From positions 1-27,740 of the forward strand of contig CAMGAL010000004.1 of the NCBI GenBank assembly GCA_946007445.1: a stretch of 27,740 nt of DNA, in the 5' to 3' direction. Shown piece after piece: positions 7,882 through 16,007 of this stretch. The notes beneath the pieces are model-generated. The model saw only the letters and a list, made by a program, of their open reading frames with translations, searched no databases and was not told where the DNA came from. The first letter of the stretch is position 1; each line of letters begins with the position of its first letter. The DNA comes from an uncultured Mediterranea sp. (GTDB lineage Bacteria; Bacteroidota; Bacteroidia; Bacteroidales; Bacteroidaceae). The translations under genes were made by a program, and so were the position numbers.

Positions 7882-9069
7882 TCATTTCTTCTCCGGATAG
7901 AGCGAACGGGCTATGCCCAACTCCATGCCACGGATTTCGGCCAACTCACGCATACGACCCAGACAGGTATAGCCGGGATTGGTACGCTTTCCCTTCAGGT
8001 CGTCGATAATCTGATGTCCATGGTCGGGACGCAGAGCGATGGAGCATTGACGTTCCTGCTCCACCTCCAACATGGCTTTCAGGAACTCATAGGTATCGAG
8101 GTCACCCTCGAAGGTCCATTTCTCATAGAAATCGCCTTCGGGAGTCTGCGTCACCACACGCAGGTGTACAAAGTTGATACGACGGCCGAAGCGACGCATC
8201 ATATCCACCATGTCGTGATGGCCGGCACCTCCCAGCGAACCGGTACAGAGGCAGAGGCCGTTGCTCGGATTGGGTACAGCATCTATCAGAGCTTGGAAAT
8301 CTTCGGCACTCGACATGATGCGTGGCAGGCCCAAAATGGGCATAGGCGGATCGTCCGGATGGATGACGAGATTCACTCCGGCTTCGTCGGCTACCGGGCA
8401 GACTTCGGAGAGGAAATAGATGAGATGCTGACGCAGACGGTCGGCATCTATATCCTTGTAGCGGTCCAGTTCACTCTGGAACTGGTCGATGGTGAACGAC
8501 TCTTCCGAGCCCGGCAATCCGGCTATCATGGTACGCGTCAGGGTGTGTATCTCCTCCTCATCCATCTGCTCGTAGCGGGCCTTGGCGCGGGCTATCTCTT
8601 CGGCGGTATATTCCTGCTCGGCATGAGGACGCTTCAAGATAAAGAGGTCGAAGGCCATGAAGGCAGCCTTCTCAAACATCAGTCCGTGAGAGCCATCCTC
8701 GAAGACGTAGTTCAGATTGGTGCGCGTCCAGTCCAGCACCGGCATGAAGTTGTAAGTCACCATCCGTATGCCGCAGGCACCCAGATTGCGGATAGACTGC
8801 TTGTAATTGTCGATATAGCGCTGAAAGTCACCCTCCTGTGTCTTGATATGCTCATGCACGGGCACACTCTCCACACCGGTCCATTGCAAGCCGGCAGCTT
8901 CAATTTCGTTTTTCCGCTTCATGATTTCCTCTACGGTCCATACTTCCCCGTTGGGGATATGATGCAGGGCTGTGATGACACCTGTAGCGCCTGTCTGTCG
9001 GATATCACTGAGGCTGACAGGGTCCTTAGGACCATACCAGCGCATGGTTTGGGTACAAAGATAAGTCAT
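7882..9069 (-). CDS. uxuA: Mannonate dehydratase UxuA
   Basis: 395 residues, normal size. Dehydrates D-mannonate to 2-keto-3-deoxygluconate in glucuronate catabolism; a metal-dependent TIM-barrel enzyme. Seen: N-terminal [34 protein letters not shown], then [20 protein letters not shown] (metal/substrate region, about 250-270), CLCTGSLGG, and the C-terminal RPDHGH. The gene has its own consensus promoter and a hairpin terminator, so it is monocistronic. No uxuB, kdgK or uronate isomerase gene is adjacent. Confidence 0.95.
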   Translation of the reverse strand: MTYLCTQTMRWYGPKDPVSLSDIRQTGATGVITALHHIPNGEVWTVEEIMKRKNEIEAAGLQWTGVESVPVHEHIKTQEGDFQRYIDNYKQSIRNLGACGIRMVTYNFMPVLDWTRTNLNYVFEDGSHGLMFEKAAFMAFDLFILKRPHAEQEYTAEEIARAKARYEQMDEEEIHTLTRTMIAGLPGSEESFTIDQFQSELDRYKDIDADRLRQHLIYFLSEVCPVADEAGVNLVIHPDDPPMPILGLPRIMSSAEDFQALIDAVPNPSNGLCLCTGSLGGAGHHDMVDMMRRFGRRINFVHLRVVTQTPEGDFYEKWTFEGDLDTYEFLKAMLEVEQERQCSIALRPDHGHQIIDDLKGKRTNPGYTCLGRMRELAEIRGMELGIARSLYPEKK

Positions 9070-9100
9070 ATGATTAGTATTGTTGGTTTATAATCAGTGG

Positions 9101-9132
9101 CAAATATACAGGCTGTATGGTTCATATCCAAA
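9101..9132 (-). promoter_or_regulatory. Promoter of uxuA (TTTG-N20-TATATTTG)
   Basis: On the minus strand the -7 element TATATTTG (9108-9101) is preceded at exactly 20 nt by TTTG (9132-9129), the full Bacteroidetes promoter pattern. It ends about 30 nt upstream of the uxuA ATG, in the gap after trmH. Confidence 0.75.
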
Positions 9133-9146
9133 CAGTTGACGGCTAT

Positions 9147-9680
9147 TTATTTCAGTTTATTGAAAAACTCCCAGATGACGATACCTGCCGTCACCGATAC
9201 GTTAAGCGAATGCTTGGTACCGAACTGAGGTATCTCGACGCAACCATCGCAACAGTCTATGACCTCTTGCTGCACCCCCTTGACTTCGTTACCCAATACG
9301 ACTGCATACTTCTTGCCAGCCACAGGTTGCCACTCATGCAGCAGGGTGCTGTGGTGAGCCTGTTCGATGGCCCACACCTCGTATCCTTCGGCCTGTAGCT
9401 TTTCAACAGCTTCCAGGGTATTATCCACATAATACCAGTTTACCGAATCCTCCGCCCCAAGGGCAGTCTTGTGCATCTCCGGATGGGGCGGACAGGCCGT
9501 GATGCCACACAGGCAGAGACTCTCCACGCGGAAGGCATCGGCCGTGCGAAACACTGACCCGATGTTGTGCAAGCTACGTACATGGTCGAGCACGACCACC
9601 AGAGGGGTCTTCTCCGATTCCTTGAACTCGGCCACACTAAGGCGAGCCATCTCATCTATTTTAAGTTTCTTATATTCCAT
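9147..9680 (-). CDS. SpoU/TrmH-family RNA 2'-O-methyltransferase
   Basis: 177 residues, a minimal SPOUT methyltransferase without the N-terminal L30e-like substrate-binding domain of RlmB. The three trefoil-knot motifs are present: motif 1 LHNIGSVFRTADAF (about 37-50), motif 2 YAVVLGNEVKGV (about 124-135) and motif 3 IPQFGTKHSLNVSVTAGI (about 150-167). It transfers a methyl group from SAM to a ribose 2'-OH, probably in tRNA; the exact target cannot be decided. The gene is separated from uxuA by 77 nt containing the uxuA promoter. Confidence 0.93.
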   Translation of the reverse strand: MEYKKLKIDEMARLSVAEFKESEKTPLVVVLDHVRSLHNIGSVFRTADAFRVESLCLCGITACPPHPEMHKTALGAEDSVNWYYVDNTLEAVEKLQAEGYEVWAIEQAHHSTLLHEWQPVAGKKYAVVLGNEVKGVQQEVIDCCDGCVEIPQFGTKHSLNVSVTAGIVIWEFFNKLK

Positions 9681-9740
9681 CCTGTTCAGTTACGAGCTAC
9701 AAGCTATCAATTGTCAATTGTCAGTATAGTATTTCACGAG

Positions 9741-9748
9741 CAAAGATA
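9741..9748 (-). promoter_or_regulatory. -7 promoter element of the trmH-family gene
   Basis: Minus strand TATCTTTG, an exact TAnnTTTG match, about 60 nt before the ATG. The expected -33 region falls on the GTTGATAAC pair described for 9760-9778. The leader between promoter and start contains a short CAATTGA direct repeat. Confidence 0.6.
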
Positions 9749-9759
9749 CACATTCTTTC

Positions 9760-9819
9760 GTTGATAACCTCGTTGATACCGGTGGAAAAGTGAGGAATAT
9801 CGCGTGGAAAAAAAGTGGG
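9760..9819. other. Phased GTTGATAAC/GTGGAAAA array upstream of the trmH-family gene
   Basis: GTTGATAAC (9760-9768), GTTGATACC (9772-9780), GTGGAAAAG (9782-9790) and GTGGAAAAA (9804-9812) lie with spacings of 12, 10 and 22 nt, about one or two helical turns. The first two units resemble degenerate DnaA boxes and repeat the spacing seen upstream of leuS (15586-15604). No gene is present between 9740 and the nadA promoter. Confidence 0.4.
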
Positions 9820-9958
9820 GGAGATACACTTGCAAAATCTCCGTCCTCATGCATATATAGATTCCTGTGAACCCTGCAAATAAGTTAGCATCGATTTAAT
9901 TGGAGTGTTTCAACACATTTTTCAGCAGCATTTGGATGAAATAATCCTCTAAAGTTAT

Positions 9959-9966
9959 TAACTTTG
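9959..9966 (+). promoter_or_regulatory. -7 promoter element for nadA
   Basis: TAACTTTG followed by CGCC, an exact TAnnTTTG match and the only one found on this strand upstream of nadA. It predicts a 5' leader of about 230 nt. Confidence 0.6.
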
Positions 9967-9990
9967 CGCCTTATGAACAGCATGTTGATA

Positions 9991-10007
9991 GAGTGAACCA
10001 TTCACTC
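9991..10007. promoter_or_regulatory. Perfect palindrome in the nadA leader
   Basis: GAGTGAA-CCA-TTCACTC is a perfect 7-bp inverted repeat about 20-25 nt after the likely transcription start of nadA, a typical operator position. An 8-codon mini-frame (ATG 9973, stop 9994-9996) ends inside it. It could be a repressor site or an RNA hairpin. The rest of the leader, 10008-10205, holds no recognised element. Confidence 0.4.
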
Positions 10008-10205
10008 GGAAAGCATCTCATTATCAAAACGTGTAGGACAACACTCAGTGGTGAACAGTATTCTCATAACTCTGCCATCCACGTCCATAACCCAAAGATG
10101 CAAGCCGTAGGGTGAAATAGTTCTCCACACTATCAACAGGCTATCATCAGCATGAAGAGATTTTTCTTCTAAAAAGAGAAATAAAGAATATATGATTATA
10201 TAGAC

Positions 10206-11150
10206 ATGGATATGGATCATCTGATTGAAGCTATCAAGAAACTGAAGCAAGAGAAAAACGCTCTGATTCTGGGTCACTACTACCAGAAGGGAGAGATACA
10301 GGAGATTGCCGACTTCGTAGGCGACAGCCTGGCGCTGGCCCAGTGGGCCGCCAAGACGGAGGCAGACATCATTGTGATGTGCGGTGTGCACTTCATGGGC
10401 GAGACCGCCAAGGTGCTCTGTCCGCAGAAGAAGGTGCTGGTGCCCGACATGGCAGCAGGCTGTTCGCTGGCCGACAGCTGTCCGGCCGACCGTTTTGCCG
10501 AGTTCGTTCACGCTCATCCTGACCACACGGTCATCTCGTATGTCAACACCACGGCTGCCGTCAAGGCACTGACTGATGTGGTGGTGACCTCGACCAATGC
10601 CCGTCAGATTGTGGAGAGCTTCCCGCAGGACGAGAAGATTATCTTCGGCCCCGACCGCAACTTGGGTGGATACATCAACGCCATGACCGGTCGCCACATG
10701 CTGTTGTGGGATGGTGCCTGCCATGTACACGAGCAGTTCTCGGTAGAGAAGATTGTAGAGCTGAAGAAGCAGTATCCCCAAGCCTTGGTATTGGCCCATC
10801 CGGAATGCAAAAGCGTGGTGCTGAAGTTGGCCGATGTGGTAGGCTCTACGGCTGCCTTGCTGAAGTATGCGGTGGCTCATCCGGAGCATACTTATATCGT
10901 GGCTACCGAGGCCGGCATCTTGCATGAGATGCAGAAGAAGTGTCCTGATACACTCTTCCTGCCAGCTCCTCCCAACGACAGCACTTGTGGCTGCAACGAG
11001 TGTAGCTTCATGCGGCTCAACACCTTGGAGAAGCTCTATGACTGCCTCTTGAACGAGTCACCCGAGATTACGGTTGATCCGGAGGTGGCTGCCAAGGCCG
11101 TACGTCCCATCCAGCGGATGCTGGAGATTTCGGCCAAATTGGGGCTGTGA
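10206..11150 (+). CDS. nadA: Quinolinate synthase NadA
   Basis: 314 residues. Condenses iminoaspartate and dihydroxyacetone phosphate to quinolinate in NAD synthesis, using a [4Fe-4S] cluster. Cluster Cys candidates are Cys86 (AAGCSLAD), Cys172 (WDGACHVHE) and one of the Cys in CGCNEC (261-266), a spacing that fits known NadA proteins. LGHYYQKGEIQ near residue 22 and HFMGETAKVLCP near 62 are also diagnostic. The ATG at 10206 is chosen; an ATG two codons downstream is possible. The gene stands alone: no nadB or nadC is next to it. It ends before a strong terminator. Confidence 0.96.
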   Translation: MDMDHLIEAIKKLKQEKNALILGHYYQKGEIQEIADFVGDSLALAQWAAKTEADIIVMCGVHFMGETAKVLCPQKKVLVPDMAAGCSLADSCPADRFAEFVHAHPDHTVISYVNTTAAVKALTDVVVTSTNARQIVESFPQDEKIIFGPDRNLGGYINAMTGRHMLLWDGACHVHEQFSVEKIVELKKQYPQALVLAHPECKSVVLKLADVVGSTAALLKYAVAHPEHTYIVATEAGILHEMQKKCPDTLFLPAPPNDSTCGCNECSFMRLNTLEKLYDCLLNESPEITVDPEVAAKAVRPIQRMLEISAKLGL

Positions 11151-11166
11151 GAAACCTTGTAATGAG

Positions 11167-11196
11167 ATAGGAACGCATCGTCTGCGTTCCTATTTT
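11167..11196 (+). terminator. Intrinsic terminator of nadA
   Basis: A perfect 10-bp stem TAGGAACGCA/TGCGTTCCTA with a 5-nt loop, followed by TTTT, starts 17 nt after the nadA stop. The end of the convergent rdgB gene lies 11 nt further on, so it may also limit read-through from that side, though the minus-strand T-tract is weak. Confidence 0.85.
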
Positions 11197-11206
11197 CCCA
11201 AATAAT

Positions 11207-11788
11207 TTAGTGTTGCTTCAGAAACTTGCAGAGTTTGTCGGAGGCAATGGCACGATGACTGATACGGTTCTTGATGTCATTGCCCAATTCGGCAAACGTC
11301 TTGTTGTATCCGTCCGGCATGAAGATAGGGTCGTAGCCGAAGCCTGAAGTACCTCGACGCACCTTGAGGATGGTGCCGTTGACGATGCCTTCGAACAGAT
11401 GTTCCTTGCCATTGACAATGAGGGCAAAGACGGTGCGGAACCGCGCTTGTCGGTTCTCCACGCCCTCCAGGTCTTGCAGCAGCTTGCGCATGTTGGCCTC
11501 CGAGTCGTGGCCTTCGCCGCCGGCATAGCGGGCGGAGTAGACTCCGGGTGCACCACCCAGTGCCTCTACCTCCAGACCCGTATCGTCGGCAAAGCAGTCG
11601 GTATGATACCGCTCGTAGATGTAGCGTGCCTTCTGCAAGGCATTCTCCTCCAGCGTTTTCCCTGTTTCAGGTATCTCTTCCGTACAGCCCGTCTGTTGCA
11701 GACTCACCAGTTCCACTCTATCTCCCAAAATGGCTTGTACTTCTTCCAGCTTGTGTCTGTTGTTTGTGGCAAATACAAATCGCTTCAT
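11207..11788 (-). CDS. rdgB: Non-canonical purine NTP pyrophosphatase RdgB/HAM1
   Basis: 193 residues, standard size. Hydrolyses ITP, dITP and XTP to the monophosphates, keeping deaminated purines out of nucleic acids. Motifs: N-terminal [11 protein letters not shown], the acidic [20 protein letters not shown] (about 66-85), GFGYDPIF (about 150-157) and the C-terminal SHRAIA. It is the third gene of the leuS-yitT-rdgB unit, starting 15 nt after the YitT-family stop. Confidence 0.96.
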   Translation of the reverse strand: MKRFVFATNNRHKLEEVQAILGDRVELVSLQQTGCTEEIPETGKTLEENALQKARYIYERYHTDCFADDTGLEVEALGGAPGVYSARYAGGEGHDSEANMRKLLQDLEGVENRQARFRTVFALIVNGKEHLFEGIVNGTILKVRRGTSGFGYDPIFMPDGYNKTFAELGNDIKNRISHRAIASDKLCKFLKQH

Positions 11789-11803
11789 AAATCTCTAAAC
11801 AAT

Positions 11804-12706
11804 TTACTTCACTTTCAATCTGTCGAATCCTTCTCCATAGACACCGATGACCGAACTCTGTGAGATGAAGGCATTGGGGTCAATGTCTTTCACCAATCGG
11901 AATATCTGGATGGATTGCCGCTTGTAAGCCAGTACGACCAGCACTTTGACGTGGTGCTGGCTGTACCACCCAATGCCGTCCAGCACGGTGACGCCTCGAT
12001 GCGTCTCGCGGGTAATGCGGTCGGCTATCTTCTCATATTCCTTGCTGAAGATGAAGAACTGTACCGACTGGCGGGCACCGTTGACGATGTAGTCCAGCAC
12101 CAGTCCGATGACAAACAGGGTGACGAAGCCGAAGATGACGCGCCGCCAGTCGTTGAACACGATGTAGCAGGAGCTGATGATGACAGCGTCCGAGGCCATC
12201 ACCATCCGTCCCAAGGTGACATCCTTGTACTTGTTGATGATGGCCGCTATGATGTCGGTACCGCCCGTACTGCCGTTGCAGTTGAACACCACGCCCAGTC
12301 CCAGACCACACATGGCTGCGCCTATCAGGCAGGCCATGAAGTCCTGTCCAGGGCCCAATATCTGGGGAAACGTGCCGTCGGGGTTCTTGACCAGCCATTG
12401 GCAGAACTCCAGCAAGGCTGTCAGCATGAAGATGGCATAAGTGGTCTTGATGCTGAATTTAGGTCCCAATATCTTGATGGCAAACGTCATCAGGATGGCG
12501 TTGATGATAAAGTACGAATACTGGATGGGGAATCCCGTGGCATAGTAGATGATGGCTCCTATACCGGTGGTTCCACCCGTTGTAATCTGGTAGGGAAGGA
12601 GGAAGGCCGACCATCCCATGGCGTAGCTTATCAAGCCGAAGGTGATGAACAGGTAGTCCCTGAACTCCCGCATCACGACCGCTTTGCTGGGTTTTGAGAA
12701 TTGCAT
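11804..12706 (-). CDS. YitT-family membrane protein (DUF161/DUF2179)
   Basis: About 300 residues. Five or six TM helices occupy the first ~210 residues, with the family's glycine-rich motifs LPYQITTGGTTGIGAIIYY near the N-terminus and VFNCNGSTGGTDIIAAIINK in the middle. The C-terminal ~80 residues form a cytoplasmic DUF2179 domain (TRETHRGVTVLDGIGWYS). The transported substrate is unknown. I chose the ATG at 12706; an in-frame TTG at 12715 would add three residues and sit directly after the leuS stop. With the ATG the spacing to leuS is 9 nt, so the genes are co-transcribed. Confidence 0.9.
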   Translation of the reverse strand: MQFSKPSKAVVMREFRDYLFITFGLISYAMGWSAFLLPYQITTGGTTGIGAIIYYATGFPIQYSYFIINAILMTFAIKILGPKFSIKTTYAIFMLTALLEFCQWLVKNPDGTFPQILGPGQDFMACLIGAAMCGLGLGVVFNCNGSTGGTDIIAAIINKYKDVTLGRMVMASDAVIISSCYIVFNDWRRVIFGFVTLFVIGLVLDYIVNGARQSVQFFIFSKEYEKIADRITRETHRGVTVLDGIGWYSQHHVKVLVVLAYKRQSIQIFRLVKDIDPNAFISQSSVIGVYGEGFDRLKVK

Positions 12707-12715
12707 ACGAATCAA

Positions 12716-15553
12716 TTATTTCACGACAATGTTGACTATCTTTTTCGGCACGATGATGACCTTGACCACCGTCTTGCCGTCCAGCCACTTGGCCGACTGC
12801 TCGTTGGCCAGCACCTCTGCCTGTATCTGCTCGTTGGTGGCGTCAGCGGCAAACGAGAGGTTGTAGCGGGCCTTTCCGTTGAAGGAGATGGTGTAGTTCA
12901 CCGTATTCTCCACCAGGTAACTTTCGTTCCACTCCGGCCATTGGGCGTCGCATACGGTGTGGGTGTGACCCAAGGTCTCCCACAGCTCTTCGCTGACGTG
13001 AGGAGCAAAGGGAGCCAGCAACACGACAATCTTCTCCAGAATCTCCTGCTTGTTGCACTTCAGTGCCGAGAGCTCGTTGACGCAAATCATGAAGGCCGAG
13101 ATGGAGGTGTTGTAGGAGAAGGTCTCGATGTCGCCCGTCACCTTCTTGATGAGCTTGTGCAGCGATTTCAGCTCCTCAGGAGTGGCGGCTTCCTGGTTGA
13201 CCAGGTATTGTCCGTCGCGGCCGTAGAAGAGGCTCCAGAACTTCTTCAGGAAGCGGTGTACGCCGTCAATGCCGTTGGTGTCCCACGGCTTGCTCTGCTC
13301 TACGGGGCCAAGGAACATCTCGTACATGCGCAGGGTGTCGGCGCCATACTTCTCGACGATCATGTCGGGGTTCACCACATTGAACATCGACTTCGACATC
13401 TTTTCCACTGCCCATCCGCAGATGTACTTGCCATCTTCGAGGATGAACTCGGCATTGTTGTACTCGGGACGCCAGGCCTTGAAGGCTGCGACATCCAGCA
13501 CGTCGTTGGAGACGATGTTCACATCCACATGGAGTGGGGTAGTGTCGAACTTATCTTTCAGTCCCAGCGATACAAAGGTGTTGGTATCCTTGATGCGATA
13601 GACGAAGTTGCTGCGGCCCTGTATCATGCCTTGGTTCACCAGCTTCTTGAACGGCTCTTCCACGCAAGAGACACCCAGGTCGTGCAGGAACTTGTTCCAG
13701 AAGCGGGAGTAGATGAGGTGGCCGGTGGCATGTTCCGTACCGCCTACATAGAGGTCTACGCTTTGCCAGTAGAGGTCGGCTTCGCTCGAAATCAGGGCGC
13801 TGTGGTTGTGCGGATCCATATAGCGCAAGTAGTAGGCGCTGGAGCCGGCAAAGCCGGGCATGGTGTTGAGTTCCAGGGGGAAGATGGTCACGTTGTCGAT
13901 GCGGCTGTTCTCAGTCACGCAGTGGTTCTCCGTGTCCCAGGCCCAGCGGGTGGCGTGACCCAAGGGAGGTTCGCCCGTCTCGGTAGGCAGGAACTTGGCC
14001 ACTTCGGGCAACTCTAGAGGCAGGCACTCTTCGGGTATCATGTAGGGCATACCCTCCTTGTAGTAGACGGGGAACGGTTCGCCCCAGTAGCGCTGGCGGC
14101 TGAAGATGGCATCGCGCAGGCGGTAGTTCACCTTCACACGGCCCAGTTGATGCTCTTGCACATATTTCTTGGTAGCAGCAATGGCTTCCTTCACGGTCAG
14201 ACCATTGAGTACCAGTGAGGTATATCCGGCATGTTGGGGAGTGGGGGAGTTGCAGACAATGCCTTCCTTGGCATCGAAGCTCTCCTGGCTGACGTCGCAA
14301 CCCTCGATGAGCGGACGGATTTCCAATCCGAAGTGCTTGGCAAAGGCGTAGTCGCGGCTATCGTGGGCAGGTACGGCCATGATGGCACCTGTACCGTAGC
14401 CGGCCAGCACATAGTCGCTGATCCAGATGGGCACGGCCTCGCCCGTGAAGGGGTTGATGGCATACGAGCCGGAGAAGACACCGCTCACGCTGCGGTCGCT
14501 GATGCGCTCACGCTCGGTGCGCTTCTTCGTGCGGTCCAGATAGGCTTCTACTTCAGCCTTCTGTCCGGCGGTGGTCACCTGGGGCACCAGTTCGCTCTCG
14601 GGAGCCAGCACCATGAAGGTGACGCCAAACATGGTGTCGGCACGGGTGGTGAAGATGGTGAACTCTAGGTCGCTGTCCTTCACCTTGAACTGCACCTCCG
14701 TACCTTCCGAGCGGCCAATCCAGTTGCGTTGCGTCTCTTTCAGCGAGTCGGTCCAGTCGATGGTGTCCAGTCCGTCGAGCAGACGCTGGGCGTAGGCCGA
14801 CACACGCAGGCACCACTGGCGCATCTTCTTCTGCACCACGGGGAATCCGCCACGTTCGCTCACGCCGTCTACCACTTCGTCGTTGGCCAGCACGGTGCCC
14901 AGCTGCGGACACCAGTTCACCATCGTCTCGCCTAGGTAGGCAATGCGGTAGTTCATCAATACCTGTTGCTGCTCCTTCTCGCTCATGGCGTTCCACTCGG
15001 CGGCGGTGAAGTGCAGCTCCTCGCTACCCACGCAGTCCACGCCCTCGGTACCATGCTGCTTGAAGTGCTCCACCAGCTTGCTGATGGGCTGTGCCCTGTG
15101 GCACTTCAGGCAGTAGAAGCTGTTGAACATCTGCTGGAAGGCCCACTGGGTCCAGTGGTAGTATTCAGGGTCGCAGGTGCGCACCTCGCGCTTCCAGTCG
15201 AACGAGAATCCTATCTTGTCCAGCTGTTCGCGGTAGCGGTTGATGTTGTTCACCGTCGTGATGGCGGGGTGTTGTCCCGTTTGGATGGCATACTGCTCGG
15301 CAGGCAGTCCGTAGGCAGCATATCCGATGGGGTTGAGCACATTGAGTCCGCGCAACCGCTTGTAGCGGGCATAGATGTCCGAAGCAATGTAACCCAAGGG
15401 GTGACCCACGTGCAGGCCCGCACCGCTGGGGTAGGGGAACATGTTGAGCACGTAGTACTTCGGCCGGTTCTTGTCTTCCGTCACTTGGTAGGTCTTTTGT
15501 TCTACCCACCGTTTCTGCCATTTCTTTTCAATCTCCCTGAAATTGTATTCCAT
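12716..15553 (-). CDS. leuS: Leucyl-tRNA synthetase
   Basis: 945 residues, longer than the ~860 of E. coli LeuS, which is usual for Bacteroidetes; the extra length lies between about residues 500 and 715. Class I signatures: HVGH at 48-51 and KMSKS at 718-722. The CP1 editing domain is present (Thr-rich [10 protein letters not shown] at 301-310 and [15 protein letters not shown] at 387-401), so mischarged tRNA can be hydrolysed. [17 protein letters not shown] is also typical. First gene of an operon with the YitT-family gene and rdgB. Confidence 0.97.
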   Translation of the reverse strand: MEYNFREIEKKWQKRWVEQKTYQVTEDKNRPKYYVLNMFPYPSGAGLHVGHPLGYIASDIYARYKRLRGLNVLNPIGYAAYGLPAEQYAIQTGQHPAITTVNNINRYREQLDKIGFSFDWKREVRTCDPEYYHWTQWAFQQMFNSFYCLKCHRAQPISKLVEHFKQHGTEGVDCVGSEELHFTAAEWNAMSEKEQQQVLMNYRIAYLGETMVNWCPQLGTVLANDEVVDGVSERGGFPVVQKKMRQWCLRVSAYAQRLLDGLDTIDWTDSLKETQRNWIGRSEGTEVQFKVKDSDLEFTIFTTRADTMFGVTFMVLAPESELVPQVTTAGQKAEVEAYLDRTKKRTERERISDRSVSGVFSGSYAINPFTGEAVPIWISDYVLAGYGTGAIMAVPAHDSRDYAFAKHFGLEIRPLIEGCDVSQESFDAKEGIVCNSPTPQHAGYTSLVLNGLTVKEAIAATKKYVQEHQLGRVKVNYRLRDAIFSRQRYWGEPFPVYYKEGMPYMIPEECLPLELPEVAKFLPTETGEPPLGHATRWAWDTENHCVTENSRIDNVTIFPLELNTMPGFAGSSAYYLRYMDPHNHSALISSEADLYWQSVDLYVGGTEHATGHLIYSRFWNKFLHDLGVSCVEEPFKKLVNQGMIQGRSNFVYRIKDTNTFVSLGLKDKFDTTPLHVDVNIVSNDVLDVAAFKAWRPEYNNAEFILEDGKYICGWAVEKMSKSMFNVVNPDMIVEKYGADTLRMYEMFLGPVEQSKPWDTNGIDGVHRFLKKFWSLFYGRDGQYLVNQEAATPEELKSLHKLIKKVTGDIETFSYNTSISAFMICVNELSALKCNKQEILEKIVVLLAPFAPHVSEELWETLGHTHTVCDAQWPEWNESYLVENTVNYTISFNGKARYNLSFAADATNEQIQAEVLANEQSAKWLDGKTVVKVIIVPKKIVNIVVK

Positions 15554-15584
15554 ACAGGTATATCGGTTTTAGTTATTATTATTC

Positions 15585-15777
15585 TGTTGATAACTCCGTT
15601 GATAGAGCGGTTATTATTTGTCAATAGACTGTGAATAGCGCGCAAATTTACGGCTTTATTTTCAGATAACCATTACTTTCACTTTATTCTTTTAGACAGC
15701 CTCTCTTCTGTTTATCCACCAATGGTTGAAAAGGTTGTGGAAAACCATGTGAATAGCTGTGTAAAACCTGTGGATAA
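15585..15777. other. Cluster of DnaA-box-like 9-mers (candidate oriC or DnaA-regulated site)
   Basis: Compared with the DnaA box TTATCCACA (reverse TGTGGATAA): TGTGGATAA at 15769-15777 is exact; TTATCCACC at 15712-15720 and TGTGGAAAA at 15736-15744 have one mismatch; TGTTGATAA at 15585-15593 has one; TGTGAATAG occurs twice (15630-15638, 15748-15756) with two. Four lie within 66 nt. The region is non-coding (15554-16007) and upstream of leuS. From 15790 to 15915 I see only an imperfect inverted repeat (CCTATAC ... GTATAGG, about 15838-15898) and no gene. Confidence 0.5.
15643..15650 (-). promoter_or_regulatory. -7 promoter element of the leuS operon
   Basis: Minus strand TAAATTTG, followed by CGCGC, matches TAnnTTTG and lies about 90 nt before the leuS ATG. 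No clear TTTG is seen at the -33 position. Confidence 0.55.
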
Positions 15778-15920
15778 CCCGTTATGTTGTATCTGTGCCG
15801 TATCAACCCTCTTTCAACTCCGCTATTTCTCCGCATCCTATACAGCGAAGCCTGAGCGAAAGAGAAGCGAAGGAGGTACGGAGCGGGTATCGTATAGGGG
15901 TGCTAAAAGTGGGGTGAACC

Positions 15921-15980
15921 AAAAAAGGTTATCGCAGTAACCGATTTTTGCCTGTTTTCGGTTACTACGACAACCTTTTT
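15921..15980 (-). terminator. Strong intrinsic terminator of the GH43 unit
   Basis: An 18-bp stem (15927-15944 with 15958-15975) and 13-nt loop lie about 32 nt downstream of the GH43 stop on the minus strand, followed there by six T. Two non-Watson-Crick positions are G-U pairs in the minus-strand RNA but A-C mismatches in the plus-strand RNA, so the structure is suited to the minus transcript. A T5 run on the plus side may make it partly bidirectional. Confidence 0.85.
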
Positions 15981-16007
15981 GGAAAATATCCCTGTCGGAT
16001 GAGCTGA

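Noticed and set aside
9959..10205. An NAD-sensing riboswitch in the nadA leader
   Set aside because: I see only one short palindrome and no arrangement matching the known NAD riboswitch classes.
12701..14017. A 438-codon plus-strand frame inside leuS
   Set aside because: Antisense shadow; leuS on the minus strand has HVGH and KMSKS motifs and the full editing domain.
15722..15940. A 72-codon plus-strand frame over the DnaA-box region
   Set aside because: No promoter or recognisable protein features; it runs through the DnaA-like boxes and inverted repeats.
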